DNA from: an uncultured Mollicutes bacterium
GTDB lineage: Bacteria; Bacillota_I; Bacilli_A; Acholeplasmatales; Anaeroplasmataceae
Assembly (NCBI GenBank): GCA_945923475.1
Contig: CAMELE010000017.1
Location: 1-40,675 of the forward strand
DNA length: 40,675 nucleotides
Direction of reading: 5' to 3'
The translations under genes were made by a program, and so were the position numbers. Of this stretch, positions 33,416-40,675 are shown one piece after another. A model generated the notes under the pieces. The model made no database searches and was not told where the DNA came from. It saw only the letters and a program-made list of their open reading frames with translations. The stretch's first letter is position 1. Every line of letters starts with the position of its first letter.

Positions 33416-34159
33416 TTAAGAAAAATTATGCTTAAGCCAGTCTATACACATTAAAAACCATCTCGAAACATAAGGATTATTCTTCCTAGAATCAAGAATT
33501 CCAGTAGTTTCATCACTAAGACTCATACCATGAACGCCTTCAGAAAAAATATGGCATTCAGTTTTAATGTTATATTTCTTTAAAGAATTAAGTAAGACAA
33601 GTGAATTAGTCACGGGAACAGATTCATCAGTAAAGCAATGCCATAAAAATACAGGTGGTAGGTCGTTTGATATATGCTTTTCTAACGATAACTTGTCCAA
33701 GCTAGCCTCATTCAAATCATCATCAAGTAGGAGTTTAAAAGATAAATCATGAGCTATACCTGGAGCAGTGGAAACAACTGGATAGCATAAAATTAATCCA
33801 TCAGGCTTAGAATCATATCCATATTCCTTGTAATAGCAAGCATTAGATAAAACTAAATGTCCTCCAGCTGAAAAACCAATAGTAAATATTCTAGATACTA
33901 ATTCATTCTTCTTCATCGTATCAATTGTATAGGCTAAAAGCTTTTGGGGGAATGGATACTTATCTAATGTTTCTCTATACTTTAGCACAACAGCATGATA
34001 TCCATATTCATTAAATTTAGCAGCAACATTACTAGCCTCTAAATCTGAACAATGATGATATCCTCCACCAGGTACGATAACAATAATATCACGCTTTTTA
34101 TCATCAGCTAAAAACAACTCATAATAATTTGCTGTATTAAATAAAAACACTTTTTCCAT
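33416..34159 (-). CDS. Alpha/beta hydrolase, acetylesterase type
   Basis: 247 aa, of the acetyl-xylan esterase/acetyl esterase (Aes-like) group. The oxyanion motif is VPGGGYHHCSDLE, the nucleophile elbow is GFSAGG (Ser in about 93-98), and the triad Asp is in CFTDESVPV and the His in EGVHGMSL. There is no signal peptide, so it is cytoplasmic; the substrate is unknown, possibly an acetylated sugar or oligosaccharide taken into the cell. Its ATG overlaps the trmK stop (TAATG), making it the last gene of the glyS-dnaG-sigma operon. That is an unusual partner for information-processing genes. Confidence 0.88.
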   Translation of the reverse strand: MEKVFLFNTANYYELFLADDKKRDIIVIVPGGGYHHCSDLEASNVAAKFNEYGYHAVVLKYRETLDKYPFPQKLLAYTIDTMKKNELVSRIFTIGFSAGGHLVLSNACYYKEYGYDSKPDGLILCYPVVSTAPGIAHDLSFKLLLDDDLNEASLDKLSLEKHISNDLPPVFLWHCFTDESVPVTNSLVLLNSLKKYNIKTECHIFSEGVHGMSLSDETTGILDSRKNNPYVSRWFLMCIDWLKHNFS

Positions 34160-34830
34160 TATTTTAATGCTCCTTCTAGCATTGCAATATATGCTAATTC
34201 TATTTTTAGTCTAGCTTTTGACTCATCATCCTTAGCCATATGTAAAAACTCTTGATACATTTTTTTCTTATTTGCAATTATTTCCTTAAACAAAGGAGAT
34301 TGCTCACGTCTTAATATTGGCCCAAATTTCATATCTAATAGGTCATATTTAACCTTTTTAGCCTCATCAAAATGACATACAATAATCTCATAATTATGCT
34401 TTCCATCCTTGATTAAATACTCATTATCAAAGACAAAATAGTTAGAAATCAAATAAGCTCTAAGCTTATCAACATCTGACTGAGCAGCTAAAATTATTTT
34501 TTTAAATTTTTTTGCCTTTTCATAATCATTAGATATGATTGATTTAATAAGTAAACCACCCATGCCTGCAATAAGCAAGGTGTCTGTTTTTCCTTCAAAT
34601 TTATTTAAACCATCGGAAAGAATAAATTCACATGAATCTAGTAATCCCTTAGAAGCACAATTATTTTTAGCGTTCGTTAATGGGCCCTCATTAATATCTA
34701 GTAAATAGCAATGCTTTACCTGATAGTCTTCAATAGCCTTAATTGCTACATAGCCATGGTCACATCCACAATCAACCAATGACTCAGACCCTTGAGTTAA
34801 AGATGCTAAAAAATCAATGCGATCTATCAT
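34159..34830 (-). CDS. trmK: tRNA (adenine-22-N1)-methyltransferase TrmK
   Basis: TrmK methylates A22 of certain tRNAs with SAM. The 223-aa product begins [31 protein letters not shown] (SAM-binding motif I). It has [13 protein letters not shown] and the family motif [10 protein letters not shown], followed by a helical C-terminal domain. In Firmicutes trmK regularly follows rpoD, as here, where its ATG overlaps the rpoD stop (ATGA). In Bacillus the next gene is the Nif3-like yqfO; here an esterase takes that place. Confidence 0.95.
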   Translation of the reverse strand: MIDRIDFLASLTQGSESLVDCGCDHGYVAIKAIEDYQVKHCYLLDINEGPLTNAKNNCASKGLLDSCEFILSDGLNKFEGKTDTLLIAGMGGLLIKSIISNDYEKAKKFKKIILAAQSDVDKLRAYLISNYFVFDNEYLIKDGKHNYEIIVCHFDEAKKVKYDLLDMKFGPILRREQSPLFKEIIANKKKMYQEFLHMAKDDESKARLKIELAYIAMLEGALK

Positions 34831-36005
34831 TTTTTAATTAAGAAATCCTTTAATTTCTTTGAACGAGATGGATGTTTTAATTTACGTAATGCTTTAGCTT
34901 CAATTTGACGAATACGCTCACGAGTAACTCCAAATTCCTTACCTACCTCTTCAAGCGTTCTTTCTCTACCATCTAATAAACCAAAACGAAGTCTTAATAC
35001 TCTTTCTTCACGATCAGTTAGTGTAGCTAAAACATTATCAAGCTCTTCTCTAAGCTTCTTTTGAGCAGTATACTCATATGGATCAAGAGTATTTTGATCA
35101 GCAACGAAATCTCCTAAAGAAGAATCCTCTTCCTCACCTACAGGTGATTCTAACGAAATTGGCTCTTGAGCAATTTTTTGAATTGCTTGGACCTTCTCAA
35201 CAGTAATATCCATGCGCTTAGCAACCTCTTCAGTAGAAGGCTCTCTACCTAATTCTTGAACTAATTGACGTTGAACACGAACAAGCTTATTAATCGTTTC
35301 TACCATGTGAACAGGAATACGAATTGTACGTGCTTGATCTGCAACAGCTCTAGTTATTGCTTGACGAATCCACCAAGTAGCATATGTTGAGAATTTAAAA
35401 TCCTTTTTCTCCTCAAACTTATCAACAGCACGTAAAAGACCCATATTTCCTTCTTGAATTAAATCTAAAAATTGTAAGCCTCTTCCTGTATATTTCTTCG
35501 CAATAGATACAACTAGCCTTAGGTTTGCCTCGGCAATTTTGTTTTTAGCATCCTCAGCACGCTCAACAATATCAAGCAATTTTTCATATTCTTCTTGTGA
35601 AACTGTATTATTATCGTCATCATCTATAATATCTAGTTTTCTTTGAGCAGCTTGACCCTCTTCAACCATCTTAGCATATTTTTTTTCATCATCTTGGCTT
35701 AATAAAGGGATTTTTCCAATTTCCTTAAGATACATTCTAACAGGATCATCAACCTTAATTGATGGAGGTAAAGTATCAAAATCATCGATTGAAACCTCTT
35801 CAACCTTTGAAGCGTCAAATTCCTCGGTTATAACATCAGCTGGCTCTTCTTCTAAAACACTTATTTTTTTAGAAACCAATTCCTTAACAATTTTAGCATA
35901 TTCCTCAGAATCCTCATCATAAAACTGAGTGATTTCTGCAACTAAAACATAATCTGTTTCTTTACTTTTTTCAATTAATTCTTGTAAAACTGTTTGAAAA
36001 TCCAT
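34827..36005 (-). CDS. rpoD: Primary sigma factor RpoD (SigA)
   Basis: 392 aa. It is the housekeeping sigma that directs RNA polymerase to TTGACA/TATAAT promoters. The N-terminal region resembles a short region 1.1, and region 1.2 includes [11 protein letters not shown]. Region 2 is canonical: [62 protein letters not shown] (W211, W212, Q215, T218). Region 3 follows. Region 4.2 is [33 protein letters not shown]. All residues known to contact the -10 and -35 elements are kept, so this copy is taken as the true SigA. AGGAATT precedes the ATG. It lies 34 bases after its paralogue. Confidence 0.97.
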   Translation of the reverse strand: MDFQTVLQELIEKSKETDYVLVAEITQFYDEDSEEYAKIVKELVSKKISVLEEEPADVITEEFDASKVEEVSIDDFDTLPPSIKVDDPVRMYLKEIGKIPLLSQDDEKKYAKMVEEGQAAQRKLDIIDDDDNNTVSQEEYEKLLDIVERAEDAKNKIAEANLRLVVSIAKKYTGRGLQFLDLIQEGNMGLLRAVDKFEEKKDFKFSTYATWWIRQAITRAVADQARTIRIPVHMVETINKLVRVQRQLVQELGREPSTEEVAKRMDITVEKVQAIQKIAQEPISLESPVGEEEDSSLGDFVADQNTLDPYEYTAQKKLREELDNVLATLTDREERVLRLRFGLLDGRERTLEEVGKEFGVTRERIRQIEAKALRKLKHPSRSKKLKDFLIKK

Positions 36006-36039
36006 AAATAATTCCTACTTTCATTTTTATATTTTATAA

Positions 36040-37221
36040 TTAGTATTTATTTTTATAAATAAATTCTCTTAGGTTTTTTGATTTTGAAGGATTTTTTAGC
36101 TTTTTTAAGGCTTTAGCTTCAATTTGACGAATTCTTTCTCTAGTTACCCCAAAGATAAGGCCTACCTCTTCTAAGGTCCTTACCCTTCCATCAACAAGGC
36201 CATTTCGTAGCCTTAAAACCTCTGCTTCACGTTCGCTTAGAGTTGATAATACGTAATTAATTTCTTCTCGTAGCTTTTTTTTAGTCGTATATTCATCAGG
36301 ATTTAAAGAATATTTGTCAGGAACGAAATCTTGAAGTGATGATTCATCTTCATCTCCAATTGAAACCTCTAATGATATTGGCTCCAATGAAACCTTTTTA
36401 ATTTCAATGACCTTCTCAGCATCAATGTTTAATCTGTTTGCTAGCTCCTCATTTGTTGGTGAGCGCCCTAGCTCCTGAGTAAGCTTACGCTCTGTTTTAA
36501 CTAATTTATTTATTGTTTCACCCATATGTACAGGTATTCTTATTGTTCGACCTTGATCTGCTATAGCACGATTAATGGCTTGACGAATCCAATAGGTTGC
36601 ATATGTAGAAAATTTACAATTTTTTTCTTCTTCAAATTTATCTACAGCTCTAATAAGACCCATATTACCTTCTTGAATCAAATCCAAAAATTGCAAGCCT
36701 CTTCCTGTATATTTCTTGGCTATAGATACAACAAGCCTTAGGTTTGCTTCTACAATCTTATTTTTAGCATCATCTGATTCTTCTACAATATCCATTAATT
36801 CATTAAATTCTTCTTGTGGTAAATCTTTACCTTCATCTAAATCTAATAAATCAATTTCCTTTTGGGCTTTTTTTCCTTTAGATACAATAGAAAACAGTTT
36901 TTTCTCCTCATCAATTGATAATAACGGAATTAGACCAATTTCTTTTAAATACATTCTTACTGAATCTTCAACATAGATTGAAGGTGAAATTTTATCATAA
37001 TCTTCAATTGAAACCTCTTCAACCTTGGAAACGTCAAACTCTTCATTTACTTGTTCAGGTTCTTCGTCTAAAACATCAATTTTTTTCGAAACAAGTTCCT
37101 CAACAATACTAATATATTCTTTAGAATCCTCGTCAAAAAATTCAGTTATATCTGATACAAGAACATATCCATATTCCTGACCTTTTTTTATTAATACCTG
37201 CTTTTTCTTAGTAAATTCCAT
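36040..37221 (-). CDS. Second RpoD-like sigma-70 factor, tandem paralogue
   Basis: 393 aa, collinear with RpoD over its whole length, including the N-terminal region 1.1-like part, so it arose by tandem duplication. It differs in the promoter-melting and -10-reading helix: [24 protein letters not shown] has Tyr for the first of the two Trp (Y210) and Asn for Thr (N217). In E. coli sigma-70 numbering these correspond to W433 and T440. Region 4.2 ([14 protein letters not shown]) is unchanged, so -35 recognition should be the same. It is 3 bases after dnaG. Codon use and composition do not stand out. It may be a group 2-type sigma for a promoter subset; no function is known. Confidence 0.93.
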   Translation of the reverse strand: MEFTKKKQVLIKKGQEYGYVLVSDITEFFDEDSKEYISIVEELVSKKIDVLDEEPEQVNEEFDVSKVEEVSIEDYDKISPSIYVEDSVRMYLKEIGLIPLLSIDEEKKLFSIVSKGKKAQKEIDLLDLDEGKDLPQEEFNELMDIVEESDDAKNKIVEANLRLVVSIAKKYTGRGLQFLDLIQEGNMGLIRAVDKFEEEKNCKFSTYATYWIRQAINRAIADQGRTIRIPVHMGETINKLVKTERKLTQELGRSPTNEELANRLNIDAEKVIEIKKVSLEPISLEVSIGDEDESSLQDFVPDKYSLNPDEYTTKKKLREEINYVLSTLSEREAEVLRLRNGLVDGRVRTLEEVGLIFGVTRERIRQIEAKALKKLKNPSKSKNLREFIYKNKY

Positions 37222-37224
37222 CCA

Positions 37225-39054
37225 TTATTTCCTGCTTTCCTTTTTATTTTTGTTAAGCTCTTTTAATTTTTCAATTTTAGCATTCAACAACTCTTTCTTA
37301 TTTTCATAAGAAGCATTATAAAAGCTTTTATCAATTTCATCTATTTCCTTTTTAGGTGCATTAGAAACAAGTGATTTAATACATTCATTCATATCCTTTT
37401 CATTATATGGATTATATTTATCAAAATTTTTTTCCAACGACTCAATATTTGCAACATAGCAATTATATAAATCATGTTTTAAATAGGTTAAGAAAATATT
37501 TTCATCGAATTTATCATTAGTAATATAATATTCATCAACCAATTTAGACCATAATTTTTGGTTCAAGCGTTCAAGATATTCAATAAAAGGCTTTTTTAAT
37601 AAAGAACTATCCTCGATTTTCATTGCAATGTCTTTAGATATCTTCCCATAATTAATTAATCTAAGCTCACATCTAGCAGCACTACTTAAAAACTCATTCG
37701 ATGGAATATTATTATTAATAAGTGTTTCGTTAGTACTAATTTCGGCAAAGTTTGGCACTTGATTTGTATTACAATACTTACTGAAGTCAATTGATAGTGA
37801 TGCTTTAGAAATAACCATTATATCTGATAATTTTTCTAAAACACGTTCCGTAATTACCTGACTATTTTTAAGCTTTAGATAATCAAAAATTATTAACTTA
37901 GCAGCTTCAACCTCAGACATATCACTAAAATTCTTGTCCTGAGTCGCATATTTTAGCATAAAATCAGTACTATCTAGCTGATTCTTGTTGAAATAATCCA
38001 AAAACGCTTCTGGTCCATTTGCAGATACAAATTCATCAGGATCCATTTTTGAAGGTAAAGAAACTAGTCTTAGCTTTAAGTCAGATTCAGCTTCAATAAG
38101 CTTAATTGCCTTAACCATTGCCTTTTGACCAGCATTATCACCGTCATAAACCAAAACTACTTCTTTAGCATATTTTGAAATAATTTTAACCTGGTTTGCA
38201 GTTAAAGCCGTACCCATTGAGCAAATGGCTTCATCAATACCACTTTTTGTTGCAGAAATGACATCAATTTGACCCTCACACAAAACAACACGATGAGTTT
38301 TTCTAATATTAGATATAGCATCACTTAAATGAAATAATGTGTTACCTTTTTTAAAAATGATAGTTTCTGGAGAATTTACATATTTAGGCTGGCTATCATC
38401 CTTAACATAAATTCTTCCTGAAAAAGCAACGACGTGCCCTTGCTCATCCTTAATCGGAAACATAATACGATTTTTAAACAAATCATAAAAGCCATTATTA
38501 CCACTTTTTATAAGACCAAGCTCTGACATATCAATTTCATTAAAGCCTGATTCCTTTAAAACATTATATAAGGCCTGATTTAAGTTGGGTGCAAATCCAA
38601 TTTCAAAGGCTTCAATTTGTTTGTCATCGATGCCACGCTTATGTAAATACTCTAAGGCTTTTTCCCCAGATTTAGTATTCAATAAGGAATGTCTGAAAAA
38701 TTTTGCGGCTGTATCCATAATTGAATAATATTTTGAATAATCAGGGCCGTTCTTTTTCTTTTGAATACCATCAATTTTTATACCTGCCTTAGCCGCAAGC
38801 TCAGATACTGCCTCAATGAAGGATATATTTTTTATTTGCATCAAAAACGATATTGGGCTTCCTCCGCCACCACATCCCATGCATTTGGCAATTTTCTTGG
38901 AAGGAGACACCATAAATGATGGTGTTTTTTCATTATGGAATGGACAAAGGCCTCGATATGATGAGCCTGCCTTTTCAAGATTAACATACTCCGAAACTAA
39001 ATCAACTATATCAGTTTTCTCTATTATTTCATCGATTTGTTCATTTGATACCAT
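37225..39054 (-). CDS. dnaG: DNA primase DnaG
   Basis: DnaG makes RNA primers for lagging-strand synthesis. The N-terminal zinc-binding domain has CPFHNEKTPSF and CMGCGGGG (Cys-His...Cys-Cys; relatives usually read CFGCG). The RNA polymerase core has FSGRIY, EGQIDVI, and the TOPRIM VYDGDNAGQKA. The C-terminal helicase-binding region (about 430-609) is divergent and Lys/Asn-rich. Length 609 aa. ATG 39054 follows AAGGAGGTC. The glyS-dnaG-rpoD order is the classic macromolecular-synthesis operon of low-GC Gram-positives. Confidence 0.97.
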   Translation of the reverse strand: MVSNEQIDEIIEKTDIVDLVSEYVNLEKAGSSYRGLCPFHNEKTPSFMVSPSKKIAKCMGCGGGGSPISFLMQIKNISFIEAVSELAAKAGIKIDGIQKKKNGPDYSKYYSIMDTAAKFFRHSLLNTKSGEKALEYLHKRGIDDKQIEAFEIGFAPNLNQALYNVLKESGFNEIDMSELGLIKSGNNGFYDLFKNRIMFPIKDEQGHVVAFSGRIYVKDDSQPKYVNSPETIIFKKGNTLFHLSDAISNIRKTHRVVLCEGQIDVISATKSGIDEAICSMGTALTANQVKIISKYAKEVVLVYDGDNAGQKAMVKAIKLIEAESDLKLRLVSLPSKMDPDEFVSANGPEAFLDYFNKNQLDSTDFMLKYATQDKNFSDMSEVEAAKLIIFDYLKLKNSQVITERVLEKLSDIMVISKASLSIDFSKYCNTNQVPNFAEISTNETLINNNIPSNEFLSSAARCELRLINYGKISKDIAMKIEDSSLLKKPFIEYLERLNQKLWSKLVDEYYITNDKFDENIFLTYLKHDLYNCYVANIESLEKNFDKYNPYNEKDMNECIKSLVSNAPKKEIDEIDKSFYNASYENKKELLNAKIEKLKELNKNKKESRK

Positions 39055-39081
39055 AATGACCTCCTTCTATCTAATTGTTAA

Positions 39082-40461
39082 TTAAAATTCAATACCTTTA
39101 TTAATATAATCTACAACATCATCTAATTTTAAGGTTACCTGTTCCATTGTATCACGAAGTCTAACTGTAACAGTGTTATTATTAAGTGTTTCATCATCAA
39201 CACAAATAACAAATGGTGTACCTATTGCATCCTGACGACGATATCTCTTTCCGATTGCTTGAGCCTCATCATATACACATGAGAAACGTTTTGATAATAA
39301 ATCATAAACCTCATATGCTTTTTCTTGATGTATTTTTTTAATAAGTGGTAAAACTGCAACCTGATATGGTGCTAAATGTGGCTTTAATCTTAATACCTGT
39401 CTTGTATCTCCATTAGGTAATACTTCCTCATCATAAGCACTAAATAATATTGCTAGCATCATTCTTTCTACACCAACAGATGGTTCAACTACATATGGAA
39501 TATATCTTTCATTTGTTTCAGGATCTAAATATTCCATATTTGCCTTAGAATGCTCCATATGTCTAGTCAAGTCATAATTTGTACGAGATGCAATTCCCCA
39601 AAGCTCTCCAAATCCCCATGGGAAGTTATATTCAATATCAGTAGTAGCATTTGAGTAGAATGAAAGTTCAGACTTATCATGATCACGATAACGAAGTTCA
39701 TCCTTGTTTACACCCATAGATACTAAGAAATCCATACAATATTTACGCCAATATTGGAACCAATCAATTTCAGTTCCTGGCTTACAGAAGAATTCTAATT
39801 CCATTTGCTCAAATTCTCTTAAACGGAAAATAAAGTTTCCTGGAGTAATCTCATTACGGAATGCTTTACCGATTTGACCAACACCAAATGGTAATTTACG
39901 ACGTGTAGTTCTTTGGATATTTTTAAAATTTACAAAAATACCTTGTGCTGTTTCAGGTCTTAGATAAACTGTAGACAATCTATCTTCTACTACACCCATG
40001 TGAGTTTGAAACATTAAATTAAATTGTCTTATATTAGTAAAGTCATGACTACCACAGTCAGGACAAGCAATTTTATGCTCCTTAATATATTCAATAAGCT
40101 GTTCATTTGACATACCATCACCTGTGATTTCACCATGAGTATAGTCTTCAATTAGCTTATCAGCTCTAAAACGTGAATGACAGTTTTTACAATCAATAAG
40201 TGGATCTGAAAATCCTCCAACATGACCTGTTGCCACCCAAATTTCTGGATTCATTAAAATTGCACTATCAAGTCCAACATTATATCTTGATTCAGTTACA
40301 ATCTTCTTCCACCATGAATCCTTAATATTCTTTCTAAGCAATACTCCAAGAGGACCAAAATCCCAAGAGTTGGCTAGTCCACCATATATTTCGCTACCTT
40401 GATAAACGAATCCTTGATCCTTTAAAAAGCTTGCTAATTGGTCTAAATTAATTTTGCTCAT
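39082..40461 (-). CDS. glyS: Glycyl-tRNA synthetase, single-chain alpha2 type
   Basis: This class II synthetase charges tRNA-Gly. 459 aa, with N-terminal LASFLKDQGFVYQGSEIYGGLANSWDFGPLG. Motif 2 region is FRNEITPGNFIFRLREFEQMELEFF, and motif 3 region is PYVVEPSVGVERMMLAIL. A zinc-type CKNC...CPDC insertion lies around residues 97-160, and the C-terminal anticodon-binding domain covers about 360-455. It is the homodimeric (GlyQS) form, not the separate GlyQ/GlyS subunits of Bacillus. ATG 40461 has TGGAGATGG. It leads the operon with a near-consensus promoter and no T-box leader. Confidence 0.97.
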   Translation of the reverse strand: MSKINLDQLASFLKDQGFVYQGSEIYGGLANSWDFGPLGVLLRKNIKDSWWKKIVTESRYNVGLDSAILMNPEIWVATGHVGGFSDPLIDCKNCHSRFRADKLIEDYTHGEITGDGMSNEQLIEYIKEHKIACPDCGSHDFTNIRQFNLMFQTHMGVVEDRLSTVYLRPETAQGIFVNFKNIQRTTRRKLPFGVGQIGKAFRNEITPGNFIFRLREFEQMELEFFCKPGTEIDWFQYWRKYCMDFLVSMGVNKDELRYRDHDKSELSFYSNATTDIEYNFPWGFGELWGIASRTNYDLTRHMEHSKANMEYLDPETNERYIPYVVEPSVGVERMMLAILFSAYDEEVLPNGDTRQVLRLKPHLAPYQVAVLPLIKKIHQEKAYEVYDLLSKRFSCVYDEAQAIGKRYRRQDAIGTPFVICVDDETLNNNTVTVRLRDTMEQVTLKLDDVVDYINKGIEF

Positions 40462-40496
40462 ATTTCCATCTCCATTCGATAATTATACATTTTATT

Positions 40497-40524
40497 ATTA
40501 TACCACTTTTTATCAAATTTTCAA
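40497..40524 (-). promoter_or_regulatory. Promoter of the glyS-dnaG-sigma operon
   Basis: Minus strand TTGAAA (40519-40524), 16 bases, TATAAT (40497-40502), 36 bases before the glyS start. The remaining 150 bases to the window edge are very AT-rich, and I see no gene in them. Confidence 0.82.
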
Positions 40525-40675
40525 TGTATGAGTACTTATTTTTCAAATGAAATAATGATTTTTTTTGTTTTTTGTAATATATTATATTATTTGCCAAAAT
40601 CATCGTCTAAAATATAATATTTGGTTATTTTCAAGAATATGACTGATAATTAAGCAAATATACCATACTTGTATT

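Noticed and set aside
40462-40675. T-box or other leader RNA upstream of glyS
   Set aside because: Only a promoter 36 bases from the start is present; no T-box sequence or terminator hairpin is found in the remaining AT-rich stretch.
1-40675. UGA read as tryptophan, as in Mycoplasma or Spiroplasma
   Set aside because: Conserved tryptophans are TGG, several genes end at TGA exactly where their families end, and RF2 is encoded.
1-40675. CRISPR array, tRNA, rRNA, tmRNA or 4.5S RNA genes
   Set aside because: No regularly spaced repeats or cloverleaf/rRNA sequences were recognised in the short intergenic gaps; the SRP RNA is expected near ffh in some genomes but not found here.

Overview
The window is AT-rich (A+T around 70% by eye) bacterial chromosome from a low-GC Gram-positive lineage in the Bacillota/Mycoplasmatota sphere. 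Support for this comes from Bacillus-like gene neighbourhoods (trhP1-trhP2-greA; ftsY-ylxM-ffh; rbgA-rnhB; hpf-secA-prfB; glyS-dnaG-rpoD-trmK), sigma-A promoters of the TTGAAA/TTGACA-17-TATAAT type, and GGAGG ribosome binding sites. UGA is a stop here: several genes end in TGA, Trp is TGG, and prfB (RF2) is present. This excludes the UGA=Trp mycoplasmas but allows Acholeplasma/Izemoplasma-like or Erysipelotrichia-like relatives. No sporulation, capsid or CRISPR genes are seen. The exact taxon cannot be fixed from this window.

Layout. Nearly everything lies on the minus strand; the one confident intact plus-strand gene is a Cof-type HAD phosphatase at 14272. Read in the direction of transcription from the right edge, the blocks are as follows. 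(1) glyS-dnaG-second sigma-70-rpoD-trmK-alpha/beta hydrolase (40461 to 33416): translation, replication and transcription initiation, with two tandem primary-type sigma factors. (2) A tetrahydrofolate riboswitch controlling a FolT-type folate transporter subunit that carries an extra N-terminal membrane/extracytoplasmic module (33348 to 31984). (3) A SAM-I riboswitch with a consensus promoter and terminator, leading priA-fmt-degenerate HD-GYP protein-TSCPD protein-metK (31962 to 25726). Thus SAM synthetase is feedback-controlled together with replication restart and Met-tRNA formylation. (4) Small genes: a zinc-ribbon protein, cspA and hpf. (5) A 2.06-kb accessory island (22141 to 24198) inserted between hpf and secA and bracketed by a 155-bp direct repeat. 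It holds two decayed IS1634/IS1549-like transposase ends and a PadR regulator/HAAS-type membrane protein pair whose third gene has been cut off. (6) secA-prfB-yitT family-recX-membrane MutS-like ATPase (22053 to 15167). (7) A membrane protein, an FtsK motor without its usual membrane helices, lepB, rbgA and rnhB (14160 to 8557). (8) topA (8436 to 6169). (9) ftsY-ylxM-ffh-trhP1-trhP2-metallopeptidase-greA (6080 to 93). The first ~60 bases resemble the end of the same insertion-sequence family.

How the genes work together. Most of the window is housekeeping information processing: SRP targeting (ffh, ftsY, ylxM), Sec export and processing (secA, lepB), replication and chromosome handling (dnaG, priA, topA, ftsK, rnhB, recX), and translation and RNA modification (prfB, fmt, glyS, trmK, trhP1/2, hpf, rbgA). 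Two riboswitches link it to one-carbon metabolism: THF senses folate for uptake, and SAM controls metK and fmt. The most unusual items are the folate S-component fusion, the SAM-riboswitch superoperon with a degenerate HD-GYP sensor, the tandem sigma factors with altered -10-recognition residues, the soluble FtsK next to a candidate membrane partner, and the IS-bracketed island.
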